From the NCBI GenBank assembly GCA_021801355.1, contig JAJYYB010000005.1, positions 1-64,000 on the forward strand: a DNA stretch of 64,000 nt, read 5' to 3'. This stretch comes from Microcaldota archaeon (lineage in GTDB: Archaea > Micrarchaeota > Micrarchaeia > Micrarchaeales > Micrarchaeaceae). Both the position numbers and the translations under genes were made by a program. Numbering within the stretch: the first letter of the stretch is position 1; each line of letters begins with the position of its first letter. The notes beneath the pieces are model-generated. The model did no database searches, was not told the origin of the DNA, and saw nothing but the letters and a program-made list of their open reading frames with translations. Of the stretch, positions 8,901-16,137 are shown one piece after another.

Positions 8901-9025
8901 AGGCCTATTACGACAATCTCGAAAAGATGGAGTTCTGTCTTGCGCAGCAACGCAAAAGTAAGTAGCAGTCCAGGGACAGACATCGAGACTAACGCGATAA
9001 GTAATGGTAGAAGTATGCCGCTCAT
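5912..9025 (-). CDS. aglB: Oligosaccharyltransferase AglB (STT3 family)
   Basis: A 1037-residue membrane enzyme that transfers lipid-linked glycans to Asn in N-x-S/T sequons outside the cell. The N-terminal 650 residues carry about a dozen membrane helices. An early acidic loop (FEFDPYFD) matches the metal-binding DxD region, and a TVEE segment matches the TIxE/SVSE loop that bridges to the acceptor. The hallmark WWDYGD lies at the start of the C-terminal globular domain. The extreme C-terminus has a 10-residue tandem duplication (NFVNGTYDRV) adding sequons. It is 34 bases after the uS3 stop and probably read through from the ribosomal operon, where rpl29/rps17 would be expected. Confidence 0.95.
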   Translation of the reverse strand: MSGILLPLLIALVSMSVPGLLLTFALLRKTELHLFEIVVIGLTFGLIAPATLTWAESYLIHISSFFTFSVSLFELNALVLTILGAVLCYQQGAFGDFMPWLNGIMKPKGADQVATGSSETKKHAVWWVWTILTILMIITFYTRIANIGTAPNFFEFDPYFDMLATESILGYGQQYYLSHSAWPVVSAGTSMRIQPLIPYLEAYWYDLANMFGSNYHTFNTALMSYVGSIYPPIAAALLVFVIFVLLYHEYDEYIALIGAAFTASMPVLITTFIAGEQLLEPWGIFALFFFFAAYMLAIRNMKSKRLAIFAGLAFVVNFLGAHYYTVDTGVLSLYILIQCAWDIIKDGHIEKDFYKMNAIVLSVIAAFLVLYKPYNAVYGGGIPVILGFIPTTIAFPIISLLFVFIMEYLVKNLSPRLTNLSKTASRLAIIVALLIIGIVLILTTPLGNPVRGYLNLSVHFTTPSSPLFMTVEEYIPTGLFYDFGAQGLGVMAASLGGIPIVMWSVIAISMALLFISIIYRNSKTAILYVSIAVPLMFAGFSEVKYLPHLGISYIMLFGIMLGEFIYMADINFNLAKELKSDSSELGITRNAYSKGQKSIIAYAILSIGLFFLSPFIAIAFLLLVIIMQKVGMDNRYLMGLIVGMVILAAAGFITGHPGITQGEIISLAQVGGASATYSATPALACNSNYQNSISSSLGAALFCNTIPQYWLDAMSWISANVGPHAPRVLAWWDYGDWINWFGNSNAVLRGDNSVPKEDYAVAASYVLGSNDSFGPAALANLMNGNQTEYALFDRDLLSKWGALDFLGCVGVNQTSMTQAIDEAKLLSSGTPYVLGYSQCEIAHDPQSLLVPYCAIVPGAQGCGQQNLGYYCAISTPNQTYIRSFLLTGQTPSNTSVCLGTVPNPNGVLSIYNTSAKKINAVVQDSFSLGLVNIGNITFIDFPMIYLPNGPNGTITDAPSAFYNSNYYRAFFLGYLPGFTEVYPANATGTNFVNGTYDRVNFVNGTYDIRIYKLNNYTGGNVPVPQKPSYVANNYTMP
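6004..6059. repeat. 30-bp tandem duplication in aglB
   Basis: TATCGTA(A/C)GTCCCGTTTACGAAGTT occurs twice with a 30-bp period, coding for two copies of NFVNGTYD near the AglB C-terminus. The two copies differ by a base or two, so the duplication is recent. Confidence 0.9.
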
Positions 9026-9058
9026 CGGATCAACGACCTAAGGCTATCAGGACAGCAT

Positions 9059-9682
9059 TCAGCTGCTCAGTATTGCCCTTGGAATCTCTATCTGCTTTAT
9101 CTCTCTGTCAGGGAAGACTGTGCCTGGTGGCACGATCCTTACCTTTATGCCTATGGCGCCGTACTTTGGATAAGCGGCGCATGCCGCCTCCCTGACCAGA
9201 TTCACAACGTCACCAGACTTTGGTATGTACCCGATGCTCTTCCTTATCGACTTGGCCCTAGCGCCCTTTGCTGCGAGCTTTCCGCAAGCTATTATCTCAG
9301 CGCCTAGCGCGCCGTTCTCTATTATTCCTCGAAGTGTCGACTGTATAATCTTCCTTGCGTTTATGCCTCGCTCCAGCCTGTCTGCTATGTCCTTTGCTAC
9401 AAGCATTGGCTCGAGCATCTTGTTTTCCACCTCAGCCACGCTTATCTGGGGATTCTCAACATTAAATCTGTTTCTAATCGTTTCGGTTAATGTATCTATC
9501 GTGCGCCCTGCCCTACCTATGACCCTACCTGGGCTTAGTACATAAACCGTTATCCTCGTTATGACAGGGGTCTTTTGGATATCCACCCTGGAAAAACCAG
9601 CCCTGGACAGCGTCTTGCGCAGATACTGCGATATGTTCTCCTTTATTATAGCATCATCAATGAATTTTTTCTCTATTGCCAA
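9059..9682 (-). CDS. rps3: Ribosomal protein uS3
   Basis: Archaeal uS3, 207 residues, of the small-subunit mRNA entry region. The KH-domain GxxG loop is in GRVIGRAGRTID near residue 53. The C-terminal domain is complete (VRIVPPGTVFPD). The start is TTG at 9680-9682, directly after the uL22 TGA at 9683-9685; no ATG is available nearby, so TTG is well supported by homology. It is the last ribosomal gene of this run: uL29, uS17 and the rest of the S10/spc series do not follow. Confidence 0.97.
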   Translation of the reverse strand: MAIEKKFIDDAIIKENISQYLRKTLSRAGFSRVDIQKTPVITRITVYVLSPGRVIGRAGRTIDTLTETIRNRFNVENPQISVAEVENKMLEPMLVAKDIADRLERGINARKIIQSTLRGIIENGALGAEIIACGKLAAKGARAKSIRKSIGYIPKSGDVVNLVREAACAAYPKYGAIGIKVRIVPPGTVFPDREIKQIEIPRAILSS

Positions 9683-10396
9683 TCAAGCACCTTCCTTTTT
9701 CTCTGTTTCAGTATTAGCTGCAGGAGCAGGGCTTTGTACCTGCGCCTTTGCGTCTTCCTTCTTGGGCTTCTCCGCCGCAGGAATGGCTTTCGCCTCTTTC
9801 GCTGGGACCTTCTTTGCCTGCGCCTTCTTAGCTGGTGTGGTGGCCTTTGGTTTAGCCCTTGACGCACGCGCCTTGGAGGCGTTTACGCATGCATAAACAT
9901 TCTTGCTCAGGCCCTGCGTATCCGGACCTGCAACTGCTATCTCGATCCTCGCGAGCTCCAGGTCGCTGTGCCTCGTTGCACCGTACCCGTAACCGTGACC
10001 TATAGATATTATGCCCTTTGATGGGTATCTGGGTATTATTACGGTCTTATTGGCAGCCGCGTGCACGACGTAAAGGTCGTCTGAGACCAGGCCCTTGCTG
10101 CTCGCGTTCGCCTTCGCGTTGACAAGCACCTTCCTGACGAAAGAGGCACACTTTTTAGGGTACCTTCCCTTGTTGCCATGGAGCTCGTGCCTGGAACCCA
10201 TGTGCGTGTTGTGCTTCCTGTAGAGTATTGGCGTATCGCCATTTGCAACAGACTCCAGCATGTCCAGCGCGCTCTGCACGCTCTTGTACCTTATGGCATC
10301 GCAAACCGCGCCGAGGTCCTTCGAGCTGGCGTTGATGTCGCTCATGCTGGCGAAGACGACATCCTTTGCCTTCTGGTTGAATGAGTATCTGACCAA
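9683..10396 (-). CDS. rpl22: Ribosomal protein uL22
   Basis: 237 residues: a normal archaeal uL22 core (about 1-160, with HGNKGRYPKKCASFVRKVL) lining the peptide exit tunnel, then a 75-residue tail rich in Lys, Ala, Pro and Glu that is not part of the conserved fold. The start is TTG at 10394-10396, immediately after the uS19 stop TAA, with no ATG alternative. Sits between uS19 and uS3 as in other archaea. Confidence 0.95.
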   Translation of the reverse strand: MVRYSFNQKAKDVVFASMSDINASSKDLGAVCDAIRYKSVQSALDMLESVANGDTPILYRKHNTHMGSRHELHGNKGRYPKKCASFVRKVLVNAKANASSKGLVSDDLYVVHAAANKTVIIPRYPSKGIISIGHGYGYGATRHSDLELARIEIAVAGPDTQGLSKNVYACVNASKARASRAKPKATTPAKKAQAKKVPAKEAKAIPAAEKPKKEDAKAQVQSPAPAANTETEKKEGA

Positions 10397-10789
10397 TTAC
10401 TTCACCGCCAAGAACTTGCTTCCACGCGTAGCCCTTATTCCAGGAGCTGAATGCAACACGCGCTTCGTAGAGTATGCGAACTCGCCGAGCCTGTGACCGA
10501 GCATGCCTGCAGATATCTCGAACTGCTGGAACTCCTTTCCAGTGTATACCGAAAATGTAAGCCCGATCCATGAAGGTAGTATGACGGCCTCCCTTATATG
10601 CGTCTTTATCGGCTTCTTGTTTGCTGCCTTCTTCATTTCCGCGACCTTCAAGAGAAGCTCCCTGTATTGCAGAGAGTTGCGCTTTATGCTGCGCCTCTGC
10701 CTCGACTTTATGAGCTTCAAGTATTGGTCATTGCTGAGACTGGCCGCATCGTTTGCTAGCAGTCCCTTGAACGCTATTCTTTCTACCAT
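10397..10789 (-). CDS. rps19: Ribosomal protein uS19
   Basis: uS19 of the 30S head. The conserved core includes HIREAVILPSWIGLTFSVYTGKEF and GHRLGEFAYSTK. I take the ATG at 10787-10789 (MVERIAFKG), four bases past the uL2 stop; a longer TTG start at 10816 would overlap uL2 by 23 bases. About 130 residues, usual for archaea. Confidence 0.93.
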   Translation of the reverse strand: MVERIAFKGLLANDAASLSNDQYLKLIKSRQRRSIKRNSLQYRELLLKVAEMKKAANKKPIKTHIREAVILPSWIGLTFSVYTGKEFQQFEISAGMLGHRLGEFAYSTKRVLHSAPGIRATRGSKFLAVK

Positions 10790-10793
10790 CAAA

Positions 10794-11507
10794 TCAGCCT
10801 TTCTTTTTCCTACCAACGCGTCTTGCTGCTATGTGACCCACCTTCCTTCCCGGCGGGGCATTCCTTGAGGTCATGCTGCTCTTACCCTTGTGGTGCTGCT
10901 TGCCTCCGAACGGATGGTCGACAGGGTTGCTCTTGACCCCCCTGTACCTTGGCCATAGCTTATTGATTGCGTGGTTAATATAAAAGTTCTTTCCAGCCTT
11001 GACGAGCGGAGCCTCAGACATGCCGCCGCCTGCGACTATCCCGAGCTGCGCCCTGCAGGCGCTGCGGATCACAATTGACGTTTTGGATGGGAGCTGAACA
11101 GTGGCGAAATCGCCCTCGTGTGATACGAGTATGCCTGAACTGCCTGCTGACCTTATGTATTTGCCGCCGTCCCCGGGCGATGCTTCGACGTTATATATAG
11201 GAGTCCCGAATGGTATCTGTGACAGCTCTGCGACTGTGCCTAGCTCGAGAAGCGAGCCGTTTATGTGTATCTTATCACCTACCTTTATCCCTTCCGGAGC
11301 TATAAGGTAGCCTTTTGAGAAATCGCCATAAAGCAGTTCCATCAGCGGTGCCGTATGACCGGTGTGGTTGAATATGTCGACTACTTCGCCTATCATAACG
11401 TTCTTCCTGTCGCTAGTGTAGCTGACATCTATGTCGAAAGTATTAGGAAGCTTGGTGTATGCGTTTGAACCCTTTCCCCTACGCTGCATTTTAAGTCTCT
11501 TGCCCAT
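10794..11507 (-). CDS. rpl2: Ribosomal protein uL2
   Basis: 237 residues; core 23S rRNA-binding protein near the peptidyl-transferase centre. The C-terminal NPVDHPFGGKQHHKGKS segment includes the conserved His region. The ATG at 11505-11507 is preceded by GAGGTGG, a strong ribosome-binding site. Order uL23-uL2-uS19 is the standard one. Confidence 0.97.
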   Translation of the reverse strand: MGKRLKMQRRGKGSNAYTKLPNTFDIDVSYTSDRKNVMIGEVVDIFNHTGHTAPLMELLYGDFSKGYLIAPEGIKVGDKIHINGSLLELGTVAELSQIPFGTPIYNVEASPGDGGKYIRSAGSSGILVSHEGDFATVQLPSKTSIVIRSACRAQLGIVAGGGMSEAPLVKAGKNFYINHAINKLWPRYRGVKSNPVDHPFGGKQHHKGKSSMTSRNAPPGRKVGHIAARRVGRKKKG

Positions 11508-11517
11508 TCATGCCACC

Positions 11518-11769
11518 TCATACGAGTTTCAGTTTGACTGCCACGTCACTTGCGTTGTATCCCTTGGATAGCTTTATGAAAGCCTTCTTTATATTTGTAG
11601 GCGCGTTAAGCGTCCTTACCGCGCTCACCTTGACATTGAACATATCCTCGAATTCCTTCTTGATCTCTGGCTTCGTCGCCCTGAAGTCGACCACGTAGAC
11701 TATGACGTTGTTCCTCTCTATCATGCCAACGGATTTTTCTGTTGCAAGCGGATACTTCAATATTCCCAT
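11518..11769 (-). CDS. rpl23: Ribosomal protein uL23
   Basis: 83 residues, of the tunnel-exit platform that docks SRP and nascent-chain factors. Shows the family pattern YPLATEKSVGMIERNN and VKVSAVRTLNAPTNIKKAFI. The ATG at 11769 follows GGAGTGA, a clear ribosome-binding site overlapping the uL4 stop region. Confidence 0.95.
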   Translation of the reverse strand: MGILKYPLATEKSVGMIERNNVIVYVVDFRATKPEIKKEFEDMFNVKVSAVRTLNAPTNIKKAFIKLSKGYNASDVAVKLKLV

Positions 11770-11773
11770 TTGA

Positions 11774-12571
11774 TCACTCCAGATGAAGCTTCGTTATGTC
11801 CTCGTCAATGCTCTTGGCAGCAGACTCGCTCCATATGACAAGCCTGCCCGGCCTGCCGCCCGGAGCCAGAAGGTTTACCTTAAGCGAATCGGTCCTGCAA
11901 ACATCGACACCAGGTATGTTCCTTGCGGCCCTTGATATGCCATTGTCGGACTTGACTATGAACAACGCTGTCCTTTTATAACGCCTCTGCACTGCGCTCC
12001 TTCTTATGCCCCTCTTTATGCGCGGGCCGTCATTTTCCAACTGAGCGCCGAGACCCAGAGCCTCTATGAGCCTTATGACATCTTTCGTCTTCTTCAGCGC
12101 CTGCACATCATCCGAAAGCACTATCGGGAGATCCTTTGATGCCTTGACATAATCTTTCAATGCGGTAGCGGCTATTGCAGAGGCAACAGCCTTCTGGTAC
12201 TCCTTCTTGTTTATCCTCTCCACCAATGTTTTTTCTATCATGTGGGGATGTGCGCGCTTACCCTTCACTGCCGAAGGTATTCTCCTGACGTCTCCTTGGC
12301 GGCCGCCTCCGAGTTTCTGCCTTGGCCTTATAGCTATACCCATGTGCCTTCCGGTTCTGTACGAGCCCATTGCACCGTAGTACTTCGCCGAAGTCTGCAT
12401 ACCGGCCAACAAGAAGTGGCCCTGAGGCTGCAACTTCATCGTCTGCTCAGCAACTGCAGCCCTAAGTATTATCTCCGGCCTTATAGATTCCCCGAATGCA
12501 GCGGGCCTCTGCACGCTGCCCTTGACAGCGCCTTTTAGATCCAGTATATTGTACATTTGAGAATCTGGCAA
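11774..12571 (-). CDS. rpl4: Ribosomal protein uL4
   Basis: 265 residues with the archaeal/eukaryal uL4 features: the rRNA-threading loop (MGSYRTGRHMGIAIRPRQKLGG-like region, about 65-95) and the Rossmann-like C-terminal half. The start shown is TTG at 12569-12571, eight bases past AGGT and ten after the uL3 stop; an ATG five codons inside (12556) also fits the family N-terminus and has no obvious ribosome site. The gene itself is certain, the start is not. Confidence 0.93.
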   Translation of the reverse strand: MPDSQMYNILDLKGAVKGSVQRPAAFGESIRPEIILRAAVAEQTMKLQPQGHFLLAGMQTSAKYYGAMGSYRTGRHMGIAIRPRQKLGGGRQGDVRRIPSAVKGKRAHPHMIEKTLVERINKKEYQKAVASAIAATALKDYVKASKDLPIVLSDDVQALKKTKDVIRLIEALGLGAQLENDGPRIKRGIRRSAVQRRYKRTALFIVKSDNGISRAARNIPGVDVCRTDSLKVNLLAPGGRPGRLVIWSESAAKSIDEDITKLHLE

Positions 12572-12581
12572 ATCAATCTAC

Positions 12582-13559
12582 CTAAAACATTACATTGTTT
12601 ATCTTGGGCTCCTTTATGCCGCCCTTGGCGTTTATGTTGGTTATGGACTTCCTTATCCTGACAAGCCTCTTTGATGGACCTGGGACTGATCCATCCACTA
12701 TTATGTAGCTGTTTTTCAAAGCGCCGTAGTTAAGGAAGCCGGATGCGGGCGTTAATGCACCTGCATCAATCTTTGAACCTATCTTAAGTATGCGCTTGTT
12801 CTGCTCTATCCTGTAGTTGAATCCCGTCTGACCGGCTTGCGGTACCGAATACAGAACCTTGCCAGGCTTGAACGGACCCAATGTTCCGACGTGCCTTATC
12901 TTTTGGGTTGCCTTATGCGAAACCCTAGCCACCCCGAAACGCTTGATTACTCCTCGCCATCCCTTGCCCTTTGTTATCGATGCTACGTCTATGTACTCGC
13001 CTGGCTTGAAGAAGTCCTGGAAGCTTATCTCCTTGCCGATGCGTGAAGCGATAAAATCGAATTTCTCCTCATTGGTCTTTCCGCCAACCACCGATTCAAA
13101 CTTGTTGAAATGGTGCTGCCCGGTTGCCAGTCCGCGAGGCGAGCCGGCTATGAGCGCAGTAACATCGCTGAAGTCCTTGAGCTTCTGCTTCATTTCAGGT
13201 ATCTTGCTCTCATCGCGCTTTACCTTCTTTATGCCCAGCTTCTGTGCCGATGCCTTGTCAAGTATCTCTGTTGAGGCAGTCCTGTAGCCGGTAAGCTGGT
13301 CCTTTGAATAAAGCCTTATTCCATAGATAAACATCGATGGCGCCTCAAGGAGCGTGCACGCGCGGCTTACCTCCAATTGCTTTGCATTCGGGACTCTGTC
13401 GTCTATCATTGCAACGCGTCCGGTAGCGACCTTAAATGCTATTAGGTTGCCCATCCCTGGCGCCTCCATGCCGCGCGGCTTATTGCGTAGCCTAGGCAAG
13501 CGCTTCTGTGCGCGCCTTTTCTGCCAGTATTGCAGGGACCCTCTGTGCATAAACATCAT
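12582..13559 (-). CDS. rpl3: Ribosomal protein uL3
   Basis: About 325 residues; early assembly protein of the 50S subunit. The archaeal N-terminus MHRGSLQYWQKRRAQKRLPR is present, as is the hook region KRFGVARVSHKATQKIRHVG. The reading frame is open upstream to 13640, but a TATA box at 13641-13652 puts the transcript start near 13620, and homology begins at the ATG pair at 13554-13559, so I use 13559. It leads the uL3-uL4-uL23-uL2-uS19-uL22-uS3 operon. Confidence 0.93.
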   Translation of the reverse strand: MMFMHRGSLQYWQKRRAQKRLPRLRNKPRGMEAPGMGNLIAFKVATGRVAMIDDRVPNAKQLEVSRACTLLEAPSMFIYGIRLYSKDQLTGYRTASTEILDKASAQKLGIKKVKRDESKIPEMKQKLKDFSDVTALIAGSPRGLATGQHHFNKFESVVGGKTNEEKFDFIASRIGKEISFQDFFKPGEYIDVASITKGKGWRGVIKRFGVARVSHKATQKIRHVGTLGPFKPGKVLYSVPQAGQTGFNYRIEQNKRILKIGSKIDAGALTPASGFLNYGALKNSYIIVDGSVPGPSKRLVRIRKSITNINAKGGIKEPKINNVMF

Positions 13560-13640
13560 TTGTTGTGAATCGTTGTAAATCGAGCATAAACGTACGTAAT
13601 TTCTGGCTGGATGAGGCATGAACTGGCTTGATGGCTTCAA

Positions 13641-13652
13641 GAATATAAAAAG
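13641..13652 (-). promoter_or_regulatory. TATA box of the uL3 operon
   Basis: Minus-strand CTTTTTATATTC. Transcription would start about 25 bases on, near 13620, inside the longest possible uL3 frame, which is why a shorter uL3 start is preferred. Confidence 0.6.
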
Positions 13653-13705
13653 CCCGACATTACGAAGTATTTATCATGGGTTTACATTTATATATTTTCA
13701 CTTTT

Positions 13706-13957
13706 TTAGCGTGTTTGTGGAATCTTTACCTTCCTTACGCTTTCTATTACCTGTATGTCCTTTATCACGGAGTTGAGCGAGGACTTGAGCGCAGCAGGGT
13801 CGGACGCGGTAATCTTCACTGTGAAAGCTGCGGGGGTCTCAGCCAGAGCTATCGAGCTTCTTTTATAAGTGGTGAGCTTGCCTATCAGTTTCGTATAGTT
13901 GATTTTGCCTGTTTTGCGCATTGTAACTACGGCCTCGTACCTTGCTTCATCTTTCAT
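13706..13957 (-). CDS. pcc1: KEOPS complex subunit Pcc1
   Basis: 83 residues matching the small dimeric Pcc1 subunit of KEOPS, which makes t6A at position 37 of ANN-decoding tRNAs. The C-terminal AALKSSLNSVIKDIQVIESV is the typical helix with the ALxxSLNSVxR pattern, preceded by the strand FTVKITASD. Its ATG overlaps the previous gene's TGA (ATGA), so they are translationally coupled. No kae1/bud32 gene is seen in this window. Confidence 0.8.
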   Translation of the reverse strand: MKDEARYEAVVTMRKTGKINYTKLIGKLTTYKRSSIALAETPAAFTVKITASDPAALKSSLNSVIKDIQVIESVRKVKIPQTR

Positions 13958-14253
13958 GGGCGCACCTTTGCATCTCCTAACGTAATGCTTTTGCCCCAGG
14001 TGTAATCGCCGTGTATGTCCTTAATTTCTATTGTGTCGGCGCGCATCCGCAAACTTCCTTTCTCCTCGAACTTAAGTATTATGGCCGTGTCAAATCCAAG
14101 TTTGACTGCGTTCTTTACTACCTTCCTTATCGTCTTTTGACCGCGCCTCTCCACTACCGTGTTCTCTAGATTGAATTTATCTACCAATTTCTTTGATGCT
14201 GTGAAAAGCAGTTCTGCACGCCTGCCATTGCCCGAATATGTTATGTATGGCAT
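13954..14253 (-). CDS. Possible Brix-domain (Imp4-like) protein
   Basis: 99 residues between eL15 and pcc1. In many euryarchaea a Brix-domain rRNA-biogenesis protein lies beside pcc1, and this sequence has a compatible layout: a strand ELLFTASKK, then VVERRGQKTIRKVVKNAVKLG and AIILKF. It is shorter than the usual 150-180 residues, so it would be a reduced form. The call rests on context and a weak pattern match only. Confidence 0.4.
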   Translation of the reverse strand: MPYITYSGNGRRAELLFTASKKLVDKFNLENTVVERRGQKTIRKVVKNAVKLGFDTAIILKFEEKGSLRMRADTIEIKDIHGDYTWGKSITLGDAKVRP

Positions 14254-14266
14254 TTGGCAGACCTTC

Positions 14267-14839
14267 TCAATTGCCGCTTCTTTCTACGGATCTCCTGCTG
14301 GGTCTGAGCGCCCCGGTGCCGAAGCCTTTGCCGGATAGGCCGCGGTGCTTCCTCCCAGATGATGTAAGGCCCCTGAACACCCTGTTCCTCTGCCCGAGCA
14401 TAGCCGCATATCTCGGATCCGCCCGTAACACAGGATTGCTCCTGTCAAGAAGTATTACATCATAAAATTTCTCGTAGCCGTTAGTGCCAATGTAATACGA
14501 GTTAAGCACCTCGCAGTTCGAGAACTTCTGGGCTGCCCTTCCTTCAGCTATAGATTGGGATGAGCCCACCCTCGAGAAGAATCTGCCGCTCTTTGACGGC
14601 TTCCTGCCGCCGCCGGGCATGACTCGCTTGCTCCTGCCTGACCTTACGCGCACCCTTACTACAAGGATGCCGCTCTTGGCCTTGTAACCGAGTTCCCTTG
14701 CCCTTGGCAGGTTTGTCGGGTAATCGACCCTCGTAACCGTTGGTTCGGAGTGCCATAGCGCAAGCTTTTCCTTGTACAGTTTCGGGGTCTCCTTGAATTC
14801 TGTTTGTATAGTTTCCCTTATAGCCTTATAACCGCTCAT
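14267..14839 (-). CDS. rpl15e: Ribosomal protein eL15
   Basis: 190 residues from the ATG at 14839 (MSGYKAIRET), preceded by GTGA; a GTG three codons earlier is less likely. Typical eL15 segments include RARELGYKAKSGILVVRVRV, the GGRKPSKSGR basic loop and RNRVFRGLTSSGRKHRGL near the C-terminus. First gene of the eL15-Brix-pcc1 run, which continues in the same direction into uL3. Confidence 0.95.
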   Translation of the reverse strand: MSGYKAIRETIQTEFKETPKLYKEKLALWHSEPTVTRVDYPTNLPRARELGYKAKSGILVVRVRVRSGRSKRVMPGGGRKPSKSGRFFSRVGSSQSIAEGRAAQKFSNCEVLNSYYIGTNGYEKFYDVILLDRSNPVLRADPRYAAMLGQRNRVFRGLTSSGRKHRGLSGKGFGTGALRPSRRSVERSGN

Positions 14840-14985
14840 GAAAATCACGCTGTATATCGAATGAGTAGTAATGCTTTGTTACCTAACATATAAAAATATG
14901 TGGCTCTGCAGGCACGGTGAGACCGACATTTTGGGCGACGAGTCAACTGCTTTAATTTCTTGCCACACATTATAATCGTGCTTTG

Positions 14986-15660
14986 ATGGGAAGAATCGAA
15001 ATCGCGCCGTCCATATTATCAGCGGACTTCGGTAACATGAGGGACGAGGTAGGCAGGTTGGAGAGATACGGCGCGGACAGAGTGCACATAGACGTAATGG
15101 ACGGGCATTTCGTGCCTAACCTTACTTTTGGACCAGACATGATAAGGGCGATACGTTCTGCCACAAGCTTGCCTTTTGAAACGCATCTTATGATAGATAA
15201 TCCTGACATGTATTTGAAAAGCTTCGCAGAAGCGGGATCCGATACGCTTATCGTCCACTGCGAGGCAACCAGGAATCTCGACAAGACGCTGAAAGCCATA
15301 AGATCGCTCAAGAAAGAGGCGGGCGTTGCCATCAACCCCGAAACCAGGATAGACGGCTTGCTGAAAAGCTTGAGGGGCGCCGACATGCTGCTCGTCATGG
15401 GCGTGCATCCGGGTTTTGGCGGGCAGAAATTGATAGGCTCTTCTCTCTATAAGATAGGAAAGGCGCGTGACTACGCCGCAACGAATGGGCATAGGCTCAG
15501 GATAGGAATCGACGGAGGCATAAACTTGAGGACAGGACAGGAGGCCATAGACCACGGCGCGAACGAGCTTATAGCAGGCAGCGCAATATTCGGGAGCGAA
15601 AATGTAGCTTATGCGATAAAGGCGTTCAAGGCGCTGAAGGCCAATGGACGGCGTGTTTAA
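14986..15660 (+). CDS. rpe: Ribulose-phosphate 3-epimerase
   Basis: A 224-residue TIM barrel interconverting ribulose 5-phosphate and xylulose 5-phosphate. Visible signatures: APSILSADFGNM at the N-terminus, HIDVMDGHFVPNLTFGP (metal ligands and catalytic Asp), THLMI, MGVHPGFGGQ and IDGGIN (second Asp). I use the ATG at 14986; a TTG directly before it is possible. Gene stands alone, divergent from the eL15 gene, with AT-rich promoter sequence just upstream, so it may be leaderless. Suggests a non-oxidative pentose route for making ribose phosphate. Confidence 0.93.
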   Translation: MGRIEIAPSILSADFGNMRDEVGRLERYGADRVHIDVMDGHFVPNLTFGPDMIRAIRSATSLPFETHLMIDNPDMYLKSFAEAGSDTLIVHCEATRNLDKTLKAIRSLKKEAGVAINPETRIDGLLKSLRGADMLLVMGVHPGFGGQKLIGSSLYKIGKARDYAATNGHRLRIGIDGGINLRTGQEAIDHGANELIAGSAIFGSENVAYAIKAFKALKANGRRV

Positions 15661-15670
15661 CTGAACGCGT

Positions 15671-16084
15671 CTATCCCTGGTTGGGCGTCGCGGTTATGTT
15701 TTCTACATCTATGTAATCGTAAATAGTAGCGCAGTTGCCGTAATTGGGCGTGTTACCGGCGAACACACCTGATACCGAATAGTCGGATGAGAGGTTTAGT
15801 GTCACGTTGGATGGCAAACCAACGAGCTCGACTGTATGGCCAATATAATCATACAGTCCGTAGATGGCGCACGCGGTCTTTACCAACTCACCGTTTACTG
15901 TTACATGCTTACCGTAATAGGAGGATGAATTTTGTACAAGAATTGCTATTGGAGTTGTACTCGACCCTATCTGATTCTCGGAGAGTATCTGGTTTATGAA
16001 ACCCAGTTGATTTAGGTAGTAAAGCAGGAGCGCTATAGCAGCTATTATGACGAATGTCTTAGCGAGTGCGGCTACAACTGACAT
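15671..16084 (-). CDS. Membrane-anchored exported protein, possible OB-fold
   Basis: 137 residues: an N-terminal hydrophobic anchor (FVIIAAIALLLYYLNQLGFI) followed by a small extracytoplasmic domain. The pattern HVTVNGELVK ... VELVGLP ... YSVSGVF looks like the strands of an OB-fold of the tOB/BOF type, which occur in exported prokaryotic proteins. Two Cys (in KTACAIYG and NYGNCATIY) could form a disulfide, and there are several N-x-S/T sequons. Function unknown; ends 11 bases from the convergent rpe. Confidence 0.6.
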   Translation of the reverse strand: MSVVAALAKTFVIIAAIALLLYYLNQLGFINQILSENQIGSSTTPIAILVQNSSSYYGKHVTVNGELVKTACAIYGLYDYIGHTVELVGLPSNVTLNLSSDYSVSGVFAGNTPNYGNCATIYDYIDVENITATPNQG

Positions 16085-16137
16085 GGTTATGATGTAAACT
16101 TAAACAAATAAATTACTTGCCGAGAATTTTGGTGGGT

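Noticed and set aside
9575-9896. Plus-strand frames across the uS3/uL22 junction
   Set aside because: They are the antisense of the Lys/Ala-rich uL22 tail, which naturally lacks stops on the other strand.
10794-10816. Longer TTG start for uS19
   Set aside because: Would overlap uL2 by 23 bases and adds residues outside the family; ATG 10789 fits better.
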